Positions 1-6,030 of a stretch of 6,450 bases of DNA are shown piece after piece. The notes beneath the pieces are model-generated. The model was given only the letters and a program-made list of their open reading frames with translations. It did not search any database and had not been told where the DNA came from. Source of the DNA: Clostridia bacterium. Its GTDB lineage: Bacteria > Bacillota > Clostridia > Oscillospirales > CAG-272. Each line of letters opens with the position of its first letter. The stretch's first letter is position 1. A program made the position numbers and the translations under genes. The stretch covers positions 1-6,450 of the forward strand of contig JAGAFQ010000044.1 of the NCBI GenBank assembly GCA_017612495.1, given 5' to 3'.

Positions 1-44
1 AAAATATTCGCGGTAAAAAATCAAGTGCGTTATTGAGAAGTCTA

Positions 45-73
45 TTGCATTTTCGGCGTGCATTTTGTATAAT
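45..73 (+). promoter_or_regulatory. Candidate sigma-A promoter of the tyrosine recombinase gene
   Basis: A perfect -10 hexamer TATAAT lies at 68-73, with a weak -35 (TTGCAT, 45-50) at the ideal 17-base spacing. Transcription would begin near position 80, giving a leader of about 29 bases before the ATG at 109. The -35 matches the consensus at only its first three bases, so the call rests mainly on the -10 and the spacing. Confidence 0.45.
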
Positions 74-94
74 AAGTGTGTAAAAGCAAATCTG

Positions 95-100
95 AAAGGA
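95..100 (+). promoter_or_regulatory. Ribosome binding site that fixes the recombinase start
   Basis: AAAGGA ends 8 bases before the ATG at 109. The frame is also open from a GTG at 76, but that codon overlaps the promoter, has no Shine-Dalgarno sequence, and would lie upstream of the predicted transcription start. The ATG at 109 is therefore preferred. Confidence 0.6.
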
Positions 101-108
101 ATAAGAAA

Positions 109-1119
109 ATGCCGAAAAGAGAGCTTGCCAACCACACAAGCATAAAAGTACTCGATGATTTCAAAAGCTATAAGATCACCATACAAAATTGCTCGGTAAA
201 AACCGCCGAGGAATATCTTGTGGATTTGAGAACGTTTTTCAGATACATCGTCGCCTCACGCGCGAAGATGGATCTGTATTCAGCCGATATCTCGTCCCTG
301 CCCCTTGACGGGCTTGACATCGACTACGTAAAATCGGTCACGACCTCCGAGATCTACGGCTTTTTGACCTATTCGGCCGACGTAAGACACAACGCTCAAT
401 CGGCAAGGGCGAGAAAGCTTTCGGCGATAAAATCGTTTTACAGATACTATGCGAAAAAAGCCCGTCTTATCGACTTTGATCCGTCAGCCGACATCGACTC
501 CCCGAAGCCGAAAAAGTCGCTGCCGAAATATTTGAGTCTTGACGAAAGTCTTGCTCTGTTAAAGACGGTGAACGAGGACTATGAAAGTCCTTCGCGCATA
601 CGCGACTACGCGATAATCACGCTGTTTTTGAACTGCGGTATGCGTCTTTCGGAGCTTTGCGGCATACGCCTTTCGGATATTTCGTCGGATATGAAAAATC
701 TGCGCGTCGTCGGTAAGGGCGCAAAGGAGCGCATAATCTATCTGAATGAGGCGTGCCAAACGGCGCTTATCGAATATATGTCGCTGCGCAAAACGCAGAC
801 CGTAAGACCCGAAGACAGAATATATCTCTTCATTTCAGCCCATCAAAGAAAGATAAGCCCCAAAACGGTGCAATGGATGGTATATAAATATCTTGACAAG
901 GCGGGGCTGGGATATCGCCGTCTTTCAACGCATAAGCTCCGTCACACCGCGGCAACGCTTATGTATCAGAGCGGAAATGTCGACGTCAGAATATTAAAAG
1001 ACATACTCGGCCACGAGCAGTTGAACACAACGCAGATATACACCCACGTAAGTGATGACAGTATGAGAAAAGCGATGAGCCAAAATCCCCTTTCGGGCGT
1101 AAAGCCGAAAAAGGAATAG
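109..1119 (+). CDS. XerC/XerD-family site-specific tyrosine recombinase
   Basis: This 336-residue protein cuts and rejoins DNA through a phosphotyrosine intermediate. Its closest family is Xer, which resolves chromosome dimers, but related enzymes also serve as integrases. The SAM-like N-terminal core-binding domain spans about residues 11-125, and the catalytic domain about 140-325. All catalytic residues are visible: Arg179 in CGMRLSEL, Lys203 in GKGAKER, His275 and Arg278 in HKLRHT, His302 in LGHEQL, and nucleophile Tyr311 in TQIYTHV. Typical XerC and XerD have about 300 residues. The extra length lies largely between residues 48 and 77, inside the N-terminal domain. The gene has its own likely promoter, and no terminator separates it from the response regulator 79 bases downstream. 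No phage or transposon genes are nearby, which favours a housekeeping Xer over a mobile integrase. The family is certain; XerC versus XerD and the target site cannot be settled here. Confidence 0.93.
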   Translation: MPKRELANHTSIKVLDDFKSYKITIQNCSVKTAEEYLVDLRTFFRYIVASRAKMDLYSADISSLPLDGLDIDYVKSVTTSEIYGFLTYSADVRHNAQSARARKLSAIKSFYRYYAKKARLIDFDPSADIDSPKPKKSLPKYLSLDESLALLKTVNEDYESPSRIRDYAIITLFLNCGMRLSELCGIRLSDISSDMKNLRVVGKGAKERIIYLNEACQTALIEYMSLRKTQTVRPEDRIYLFISAHQRKISPKTVQWMVYKYLDKAGLGYRRLSTHKLRHTAATLMYQSGNVDVRILKDILGHEQLNTTQIYTHVSDDSMRKAMSQNPLSGVKPKKE

Positions 1120-1143
1120 GCGAAAACAAATCGTCATTATTTT

Positions 1144-1180
1144 TTCACAACAATATCACAAAACGCAGTTAGAATATAAG
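1144..1180 (+). promoter_or_regulatory. Possible promoter/operator region of the two-component genes
   Basis: The 79-base gap before the response regulator holds two exact TCACAA copies at 1145-1150 and 1156-1161, 11 bases apart (one helical turn). Possible -10 elements follow: TAGAAT at 1170-1175 and TATAAG at 1175-1180. Neither pairs with a well-spaced -35. OmpR/PhoB regulators typically bind short direct repeats with this period, so autoregulation is a reasonable inference but is unproven. Confidence 0.3.
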
Positions 1181-1198
1181 ATGTAAAGGAGACTGCAA

Positions 1199-1885
1199 AT
1201 GGAGAATAAAAAACGCATTTTAGTCGTTGACGACGAAAAAAACATTCGTGAACTCGTGCGCAAATATGCCGAATTCGAGGGCTATGAGGTCGATGAATCG
1301 GCAGACGGTATGGATGCCGCCCAAAAATGCAAAAACAAAAAATTCGATATAGTCATACTTGACGTGATGCTGCCGTTTTTAGACGGATTTTCAGTCTGCA
1401 AAGAAATAAGAAAAACGGGCAAGACCCCCGTTATCATGCTCTCGGCAAGGGGAGAAGAATATGACAGGATCCACGGCTTTGAGGTGGGAGCCGACGATTA
1501 TATCGTCAAGCCATTTTCGCCGAAAGAGCTTATGATGAGAGTCGCCGCCGTGCTCTCGCGCGTCAGCGAAAATACCGTGCAAAAGAGCGAGACGCTGTGT
1601 CTCGGCGGCATCGAAATAGACCGCAGCGCACACATTGTGAAAATCGACGGCGAAAAGACAAATCTCACGCCGAAAGAATATGAACTGCTCGATTATTTCG
1701 CCTCTAATCCCGGCATCGCCCTTTCGCGTCGGCGTCTTATCGAAGATATTTGGGGATATGAATTCGACGGCGACGACAGAACGCTCGACACACACATAAA
1801 GCTTCTTCGCCACACGCTGGGCAAATATTCGGAGTGCATCGTCACGGTAAGAGGAATGGGGTATCGCTTTGACGCTTGTCAATAA
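1199..1885 (+). CDS. OmpR/PhoB-family response regulator transcription factor
   Basis: This cytoplasmic regulator of 228 residues should be phosphorylated by the kinase encoded directly after it and then bind DNA. The receiver domain covers about residues 5-118. It has acidic residues Asp11 and Asp12, phospho-acceptor Asp55 in ILDVMLP, Ser82 in MLSARG, and Lys104 in IVKPF. A winged-helix output domain follows at about 131-226, with LTPKEYELL before the recognition region, LDTHIKLLR, and the closing wing VRGMGYRF. Length and domain order are normal for the family. The ATG has a strong AAAGGAG (1185-1191) 7 bases upstream. The kinase reading frame starts either inside this gene's end or 10 bases after its stop, so the two are co-transcribed. 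Similarity to PhoP, VanR or WalR types cannot be separated by eye, so no symbol or target genes are given. Confidence 0.96.
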   Translation: MENKKRILVVDDEKNIRELVRKYAEFEGYEVDESADGMDAAQKCKNKKFDIVILDVMLPFLDGFSVCKEIRKTGKTPVIMLSARGEEYDRIHGFEVGADDYIVKPFSPKELMMRVAAVLSRVSENTVQKSETLCLGGIEIDRSAHIVKIDGEKTNLTPKEYELLDYFASNPGIALSRRRLIEDIWGYEFDGDDRTLDTHIKLLRHTLGKYSECIVTVRGMGYRFDACQ

Positions 1886-1895
1886 TAAATCGAAA

Positions 1896-3338
1896 ATGTC
1901 GATAAGGACAAAGCTCTTTTTATACTTTGCCCTTTTCACCGCCCTTATCGTCTTATCGCTGATACTCGTTCAGGTCGTTTTTTTGGACGATATCTATAAG
2001 GCGGTCAAGAACAGAGAAATAAAGATTTACGCCGATACGGTCGAAAAAAATATAAATTCGGGAAAGCTCGACAGCGTTTGCGAGGCAATGTCGAAAAAAT
2101 ACAATATCTGCATGATACTTTGCGACTCATCGGGAAACATCGTGATCTCAAAAGAGGCGTTTCACTATTGCTTCGTCCACCGAACAGATGAGACTGACAG
2201 ATACATTTTGTCATCTCTTGCGTATTCGTCTGAAAACGGCGAATACAAAGAAGTGAACGCGAATAATTATCTTTCGCGCGACCCGTTTATGTCAGACAGA
2301 GATTATGACGACGTGGCGCAAAGTCTATTGTTCGTGAAATGCTTATATAAATCGTCCTCTCAAAATCCGTACTTTTTGATGCTCAATTCATCGATAAATC
2401 CCATAAGCGAAACGGCTGACACGCTTATGACGGAGATATGGATAATAAGCATCGCATTTATCGCGATCGCATTTTTGTTTGCGCTCTTTATCTCAAACCG
2501 CATAACAAAGCCGATATCGAGCCTTGAAAAATCGGCATCCCGTCTTGCAGACGGCAAATATGACGCCGTGTTTGACGCCGTCGGATATAAAGAAATAGAA
2601 AATCTTTCGGCTGCGCTGAATTTCGCCGAAAGCGAAATGGGAAAAGCCGAAAGGCTGAAACGCGAACTGCTGGCAAATATTTCTCACGATCTCAGAACGC
2701 CGCTGACCATGATCTCGGGTTACAGTGAAATGATGCGCGATATCCCGGGAGAAAACACAAAGGAAAACGCCGATATAATCGCATCGGAAACAAAACGGCT
2801 CACCGCCCTTGTCAACGACGTTATCGACCTTTCAAAGCTTGAAGCTGACCGTATGCCTCCGTCAAAAGAGGAATACAACATCTGTTCGGATATCGAAAAC
2901 ATCGTTTTGCGCTATTCCAAATTCAAAGAAGCAGAGGGTTTCTTTATCTCATTTGAAAAAGAATGTGACGCAAACGTCTATGCCGACAGAAAACAGTTAG
3001 AACAGGTCATATATAATCTTCTTAACAACGCGATAAATTATTCGGGCGAAAACAAGACAATAAAAATCGTTCAAAGGCTGTTTCAAAACGGTGATATGAG
3101 CTATGTCAAGATCGACATAATCGACTACGGCATAGGCATTGCGAAAGAAAATCTTTCTACAATCTGGGATAGATATTACCGCGAAGACCGCGAGCATAAG
3201 CGCCCGACTCTCGGCAGCGGCATAGGTCTTTCGATAGTTAAAAATATTTTATCGCAGCACGGGGCAAGCTACGGCGTTTCATCGGAAATAGGTAAAGGCT
3301 CTGATTTCTGGTTCATTTTACCGTGCAGAAAAATATAA
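1896..3338 (+). CDS. Membrane sensor histidine kinase (HAMP, HisKA, HATPase_c)
   Basis: This protein of 480 residues from the ATG senses a signal outside the membrane and phosphorylates the upstream response regulator. A first membrane helix lies at about residues 7-29, an extracytoplasmic sensor region at 30-178, and a second helix at 181-200. A HAMP linker starting NRITKPISSLE follows (about 201-253). The HisKA domain carries His264 in SHDLRTPLT. The ATPase domain shows the N box (NLLNNA, 374-379), G1 (DYGIGI, 410-415) and G2 (GSGIGLSIV, 440-448). The sensor region resembles an extracytoplasmic PAS-like fold (CMILCDSSGNIVIS) and holds five cysteines: 62, 72, 76, 92 and 149. The frame is also open from a TTG at 1869, which would overlap the regulator by 17 bases and add nine residues. 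That TTG has AAGAGGA 13 bases upstream, while the ATG has no obvious ribosome binding site, so the start is uncertain. The ligand is unknown. Confidence 0.95.
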   Translation: MSIRTKLFLYFALFTALIVLSLILVQVVFLDDIYKAVKNREIKIYADTVEKNINSGKLDSVCEAMSKKYNICMILCDSSGNIVISKEAFHYCFVHRTDETDRYILSSLAYSSENGEYKEVNANNYLSRDPFMSDRDYDDVAQSLLFVKCLYKSSSQNPYFLMLNSSINPISETADTLMTEIWIISIAFIAIAFLFALFISNRITKPISSLEKSASRLADGKYDAVFDAVGYKEIENLSAALNFAESEMGKAERLKRELLANISHDLRTPLTMISGYSEMMRDIPGENTKENADIIASETKRLTALVNDVIDLSKLEADRMPPSKEEYNICSDIENIVLRYSKFKEAEGFFISFEKECDANVYADRKQLEQVIYNLLNNAINYSGENKTIKIVQRLFQNGDMSYVKIDIIDYGIGIAKENLSTIWDRYYREDREHKRPTLGSGIGLSIVKNILSQHGASYGVSSEIGKGSDFWFILPCRKI

Positions 3339-3344
3339 AAAACG

Positions 3345-3384
3345 CAATAAAAAAGGACTTGCAAAAGCAAGTCTTTTTTTATTG
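3345..3384. terminator. Bidirectional intrinsic terminator between convergent genes
   Basis: Arms at 3345-3362 and 3367-3384 pair over 18 positions with a single G-T pair and an AAAA loop. The core stem is GACTTGC/GCAAGTC. A run of seven T follows on the plus strand and CTTTTTT on the minus strand. It starts 7 bases after the kinase stop and ends 5 bases before the stop of the minus-strand GGGtGRT gene, so it can end both transcripts. Confidence 0.9.
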
Positions 3385-3389
3385 TAAAT

Positions 3390-4388
3390 TTATCTTGATG
3401 CCTCTTCGACTGCAACTGCGACCGCAACGGTAGCGCCTACCATCGGGTTGTTGCCCATACCGATAAGACCCATCATTTCAACGTGTGCGGGAACGGAGGA
3501 TGAACCTGCGAACTGCGCGTCGGAATGCATTCTGCCCATAGTGTCGGTCATGCCGTATGAAGACGGGCCTGCCGCCATATTATCGGGGTGAAGAGTTCTG
3601 CCCGTTCCGCCGCCGGATGCAACGGAGAAATATTTGACTCCGTTTTCAACGCACCACTTCTTGTAGGTGCCTGCAACGGGATGCTGGAAACGGGTGGGGT
3701 TCGTGGAGTTGCCGGTGATGGAAACGCCGACGTTTTCGAGCTTCATGATAGCGACGCCCTCGGGCACGTTATCAGCGCCGTAGCAGCGCACATCGGCTCT
3801 GGGTCCCTTTGAATAAGGAACTTCTTTTGTGATCTTGACCGTTTCGCTGAAAGGATCGAATTCGGTTTCAACATAAGTAAAGCCGTTTATTCTTGAAATT
3901 ATGAAAGCGGCATCCTTGCCGAGACCGTTCAAAATAACTCTGAGCGGTTTCATTCTGACCTTGTTCGCATTGAGAGCGATCTTGATAGCGCCCTCTGCTG
4001 CGGCAAAGGATTCGTGTCCTGCCAAGAAGCAGAAGCACTCGGTTTCATCGGAAAGAAGCATTGCGCCGAGGTTGCCGTGTCCAAGACCGACTTTTCTGTT
4101 CTCGGCAACGGAGCCGGGAATGCAGAAGCTCTGAAGACCGATGCCGATAGCGGCAGCGGCGTCAGCAGCCTTTTTGCAGCCTTTCTTTATCGCGATGGCG
4201 GCGCCGACGGTATAAGCCCAGACTGCGTTTTCAAAGCAGATAGGCTGTGTGGAGCGAACGATCGCGTCAACGTCGATACCCTTTTCGGCGGTAATGGTTT
4301 TACATTCGTCAATAGATGCGATGCCGTATTCTTTCAAAACCGAAAGGATCTTCGCCTCGCGTCTTTCATATCCTTCAAACTGTGCCAT
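3390..4388 (-). CDS. GGGtGRT-family protein of unknown function
   Basis: This 332-residue protein is recognised from its signature GGGTGRT at residues 259-265, the motif that gives the family its name. I know the family as functionally uncharacterised. The C-terminal third is rich in glycine, alanine and methionine, with segments such as AAGPSSYGMTDTMGRMHSDA, and a valine/alanine-rich tail. No signal peptide or clear membrane segment is seen, so it is probably cytoplasmic. There are eight cysteines, including Cys118-x-Cys120 flanked by His104 and His125, which could bind metal (inference). Start: the ATG has a near-perfect AAGGAGGAGA just upstream. It lies 14 bases after the NifU/IscU-like scaffold gene, so the two form one operon and probably one pathway. 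The 3' end runs into the bidirectional terminator. Family assignment is firm from the motif, but the biochemical role is unknown. Confidence 0.9.
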   Translation of the reverse strand: MAQFEGYERREAKILSVLKEYGIASIDECKTITAEKGIDVDAIVRSTQPICFENAVWAYTVGAAIAIKKGCKKAADAAAAIGIGLQSFCIPGSVAENRKVGLGHGNLGAMLLSDETECFCFLAGHESFAAAEGAIKIALNANKVRMKPLRVILNGLGKDAAFIISRINGFTYVETEFDPFSETVKITKEVPYSKGPRADVRCYGADNVPEGVAIMKLENVGVSITGNSTNPTRFQHPVAGTYKKWCVENGVKYFSVASGGGTGRTLHPDNMAAGPSSYGMTDTMGRMHSDAQFAGSSSVPAHVEMMGLIGMGNNPMVGATVAVAVAVEEASR

Positions 4389-4394
4389 ATCGTT

Positions 4395-4404
4395 TCTCCT
4401 CCTT
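4395..4404 (-). promoter_or_regulatory. Strong ribosome binding site of the GGGtGRT gene
   Basis: On the minus strand AAGGAGGAGA sits 6 bases before the ATG and overlaps the TAA stop of the upstream scaffold gene. This arrangement predicts high and coupled translation of the second gene. Confidence 0.8.
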
Positions 4405-5104
4405 ATTCCTTACGGGGGTCGATATACTTAACTGCTTCATCGAAGCGGCCGTATGTGCCCTTGGATTTTTCGTATGCTTCGTTAGGTGTAAGACCTTTTT
4501 TGATAAAGTCGGTCATTTTGCCGAGAGAAACGAATTCGTAGCCGATGACCTCGTTGTTTTCGTCAAGAGCCATTCTCGTGCAATAGCCCTCGGTCATTTC
4601 GAGGTAGCGAACGCCCTTGTCTTTTGTGCCGTACATGGTACCTACCATCGAGCGCGCGCCCTTGCCGAGATCTTCCATTCCGGCGCCTATTATGAGTCCG
4701 CCCTCAGAGAAAGCCGACTGCGTTCTGCCGTAAACGATCTGGAGGAAAAGTTCGCGCATCGCGGTATTGATGGCATCGCAGACAAGGTCTGTGTTAAGTG
4801 CTTCAAGAATGGTCTTGCCGGGTAAGATCTCTGCCGCCATAGCCGCAGAATGAGTCATGCCCGAACAGCCGATGGTTTCAACAAGTGCCTCTTGGATGAT
4901 GCCCTCTTTTACGTTCAAAGAAAGCTTGCAGGCGCCCTGTTGAGGTGCGCACCAGCCCACACCGTGGGTATAGCCGGAAATATCGGTGATCTGCTTTGCG
5001 TTGACCCATTTGCCCTCTTCGGGAATAGGCGCCGGGTCGTGCTTGGGACCTTTGGCTACTGTGCACATACATTCAACTTCATGTGAATATGTCAGATTGC
5101 TCAT
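4403..5104 (-). CDS. NifU/IscU-like iron-sulfur cluster assembly scaffold protein
   Basis: The 233-residue protein resembles the IscU/NifU N-terminal scaffold fold, on which Fe-S clusters are built before transfer. Residues 46-104 carry the hallmark pattern: a Gly/Cys-rich loop with Cys52 and Cys59, the strand KLSLNV, a second strand, then IGCSGMTHSAAMAAEIL with Cys80 at the helix start and GKTILEAL. This matches the GCGSAxASSSxxTExIxGKTxxEA region of classical scaffolds. Cys175 in EGYCTR may serve as the third ligand (inference). Differences are marked. There is a roughly 45-residue N-terminal extension with Cys12 and Cys14, a glycine-rich insertion at about 134-160, and no Gly-Asp after the first ligand cysteine. 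Start: ATG with CAGGAGAG 8 bases upstream. It is the first gene of an operon with the GGGtGRT protein, and no cysteine desulfurase gene is adjacent. The fold assignment is solid, but whether it builds clusters or has another metal task is open. Confidence 0.88.
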   Translation of the reverse strand: MSNLTYSHEVECMCTVAKGPKHDPAPIPEEGKWVNAKQITDISGYTHGVGWCAPQQGACKLSLNVKEGIIQEALVETIGCSGMTHSAAMAAEILPGKTILEALNTDLVCDAINTAMRELFLQIVYGRTQSAFSEGGLIIGAGMEDLGKGARSMVGTMYGTKDKGVRYLEMTEGYCTRMALDENNEVIGYEFVSLGKMTDFIKKGLTPNEAYEKSKGTYGRFDEAVKYIDPRKE

Positions 5105-5131
5105 AGTTTACACTCTCCTGTTTTTTAACGA

Positions 5132-5150
5132 ATCGCAATATAACTGCGAT
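5132..5150 (-). promoter_or_regulatory. Dyad in the leader of the Fe-S scaffold operon
   Basis: The inverted repeat ATCGCA (5132-5137) and TGCGAT (5145-5150), with a 7-base spacer, lies between the predicted transcription start (near 5163) and the ribosome binding site (5113-5120). It could be a repressor operator or a small leader hairpin. It is not followed by a T run, so it is not a terminator. Confidence 0.4.
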
Positions 5151-5169
5151 AAAACGTATATTTGATAAT

Positions 5170-5198
5170 ATTATATAACTATTTTCGCTCAAATACAA
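5170..5198 (-). promoter_or_regulatory. Sigma-A-type promoter of the Fe-S scaffold operon
   Basis: On the minus strand a consensus TATAAT (5175-5170) follows a weak -35 TTGTAT (5198-5193) with a 17-base spacer. The surrounding DNA is very A/T-rich. The leader to the ATG at 5104 is about 58 bases. This gives the scaffold and GGGtGRT genes a start independent of spoIIR. Confidence 0.6.
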
Positions 5199-5217
5199 CA
5201 TTTATTTCGCCGATTCT

Positions 5218-5853
5218 TCAATTTTTCACAAGTTTGTCGAACGTTTTTTTGATAAATTCCCAAATGCCGAATTTGATTTGTATTTTTCTTTCGTCTTTGA
5301 GCACCAAGCTTATCTGTCCCTTTGAAAATCCTCCGCTTTTCAAAACGGCTTCCTCCTCGTCATACTCCGCCGTCGCCGCCCCGCGGCAAAGCGGAGGGAA
5401 CAAGACGCACCACCAGTTATGCCCCTCTGCCTTTCCGAGCTTTATCTTTACCGACGTATATTCCCCCATAGGCAAGGTAACGTCTCCGTATTTCCTTTCG
5501 GGATAGATCTCTTTTGTGATCTCAACGGTGCTTCGATAGTCCGCCCCGAAAGATTCAAGCGTTTTATCGGCGCAGTTTTTGATCGCTTCTCTGTTTTCAA
5601 GAATAAATTTTGCGGCATCGTCTTTTGATGACATATTTGTAAGCGTTTTTGCGTATTCATTTAATATAGCATCCCTAACGGCAAGCTTTACAGTCTGATC
5701 GGCATCGGAATCTGATTCGGCGATCACGTGCAGACGCAAGGTCTTTTTATATATGCCGTTCTTTTCACAGGCAAAATATATGCAAAGCGCCATAGCCGCA
5801 AGGAACAATGCACAAAATACCGCAATGATCTTATTTCGTTTTTCCGTTTTCAT
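5218..5853 (-). CDS. spoIIR: Stage II sporulation protein R (SpoIIR)
   Basis: SpoIIR is made in the forespore under sigma-F, is exported into the intermembrane space, and triggers the SpoIIGA protease to cleave pro-sigma-E in the mother cell. This 211-residue protein has a single N-terminal membrane or signal segment at about residues 9-29 after a basic start (MKTEKRNK). The family motifs follow: LRLHVIAESDSDADQ (39-53) with KLAVRD, the YGDVTLPMGEY block (122-132), and the diagnostic GHNWWCVLFPPLC (144-156) with Cys149 and Cys156. Length is close to the roughly 220 residues usual for the family, so it appears intact. The ATG has GGAG 6 bases upstream and a plausible sigma-F promoter before that. 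I see no hairpin terminator in the 113 bases before the scaffold operon. Its presence supports an endospore-forming host. Confidence 0.96.
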   Translation of the reverse strand: MKTEKRNKIIAVFCALFLAAMALCIYFACEKNGIYKKTLRLHVIAESDSDADQTVKLAVRDAILNEYAKTLTNMSSKDDAAKFILENREAIKNCADKTLESFGADYRSTVEITKEIYPERKYGDVTLPMGEYTSVKIKLGKAEGHNWWCVLFPPLCRGAATAEYDEEEAVLKSGGFSKGQISLVLKDERKIQIKFGIWEFIKKTFDKLVKN

Positions 5854-5886
5854 AATGATCTCCGTTTTGTTGATCGCTTTTATTTG

Positions 5887-5915
5887 ATTATTGCAAAAAA
5901 AAATATCGCTTATTC
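5887..5915 (-). promoter_or_regulatory. Candidate sigma-F promoter of spoIIR
   Basis: On the minus strand GAATA (5915-5911) is followed after 15 bases by TGCAATAAT (5895-5887). Compared with the Bacillus sigma-F pattern GywTA-N15/16-GGnrAnAnT, each half has one mismatch. Transcription would begin near 5880, leaving a leader of about 27 bases. Known control of spoIIR by sigma-F makes this attractive, but the match was found by looking for it. Confidence 0.4.
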
Positions 5916-5964
5916 AGTGAATACCAAAACTTATTCGGGCAAAAATAACAACAAAGAAAAAATT

Positions 5965-6030
5965 GCGTGAAGATAAAAGTATAGCGTGAAAGTTCTATAC
6001 CTGCGCAAATAAACTGTATCTGTTTCACGC
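5965..6030. repeat. Three GCGTGAA boxes (two direct, one inverted) upstream of the small gene
   Basis: GCGTGAA occurs at 5965-5971 and 5984-5990, 19 bases apart. The reverse complement TTTCACGC at 6023-6030 makes an 8-base inverted repeat with GCGTGAAA at 5984-5991. GTATAG (5979-5984) and CTATAC (5995-6000) form a further dyad. The cluster lies in the divergent gap between spoIIR and the small plus-strand gene, and could be protein binding sites or a folded leader. The rest of the 237-base gap shows an A run at 5895-5903 and nothing else recognisable. Confidence 0.5.

Noticed and set aside
76..108. GTG start adding 11 residues to the recombinase
   Set aside because: It has no ribosome binding site and lies at or before the predicted transcription start; the ATG at 109 has AAAGGA at good spacing.
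1091..1110. TTTCGG/CCGAAA hairpin near the end of the recombinase gene as a terminator
   Set aside because: It lies inside the coding region and is not followed by a T run.
1869..1895. TTG start adding nine residues to the kinase
   Set aside because: Not excluded, but the added residues are polar and unlike a kinase N-terminus, and the AAGAGGA upstream is 13 bases away; the ATG at 1896 gives the usual short basic start before the membrane helix.
1391..1939. Minus-strand open frame of 182 codons opposite the response regulator
   Set aside because: It is the shadow of a well-supported regulator gene, with no ribosome binding site or recognisable domain.
4014..4825. Long plus-strand open frames (169 and 175 codons) opposite the scaffold and GGGtGRT genes
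   Set aside because: They are antisense to two clearly real genes, have low-complexity translations unlike any family, and lack ribosome binding sites.
5162..5970. Plus-strand open frames opposite spoIIR
   Set aside because: They are antisense to spoIIR, whose family motifs are unmistakable.
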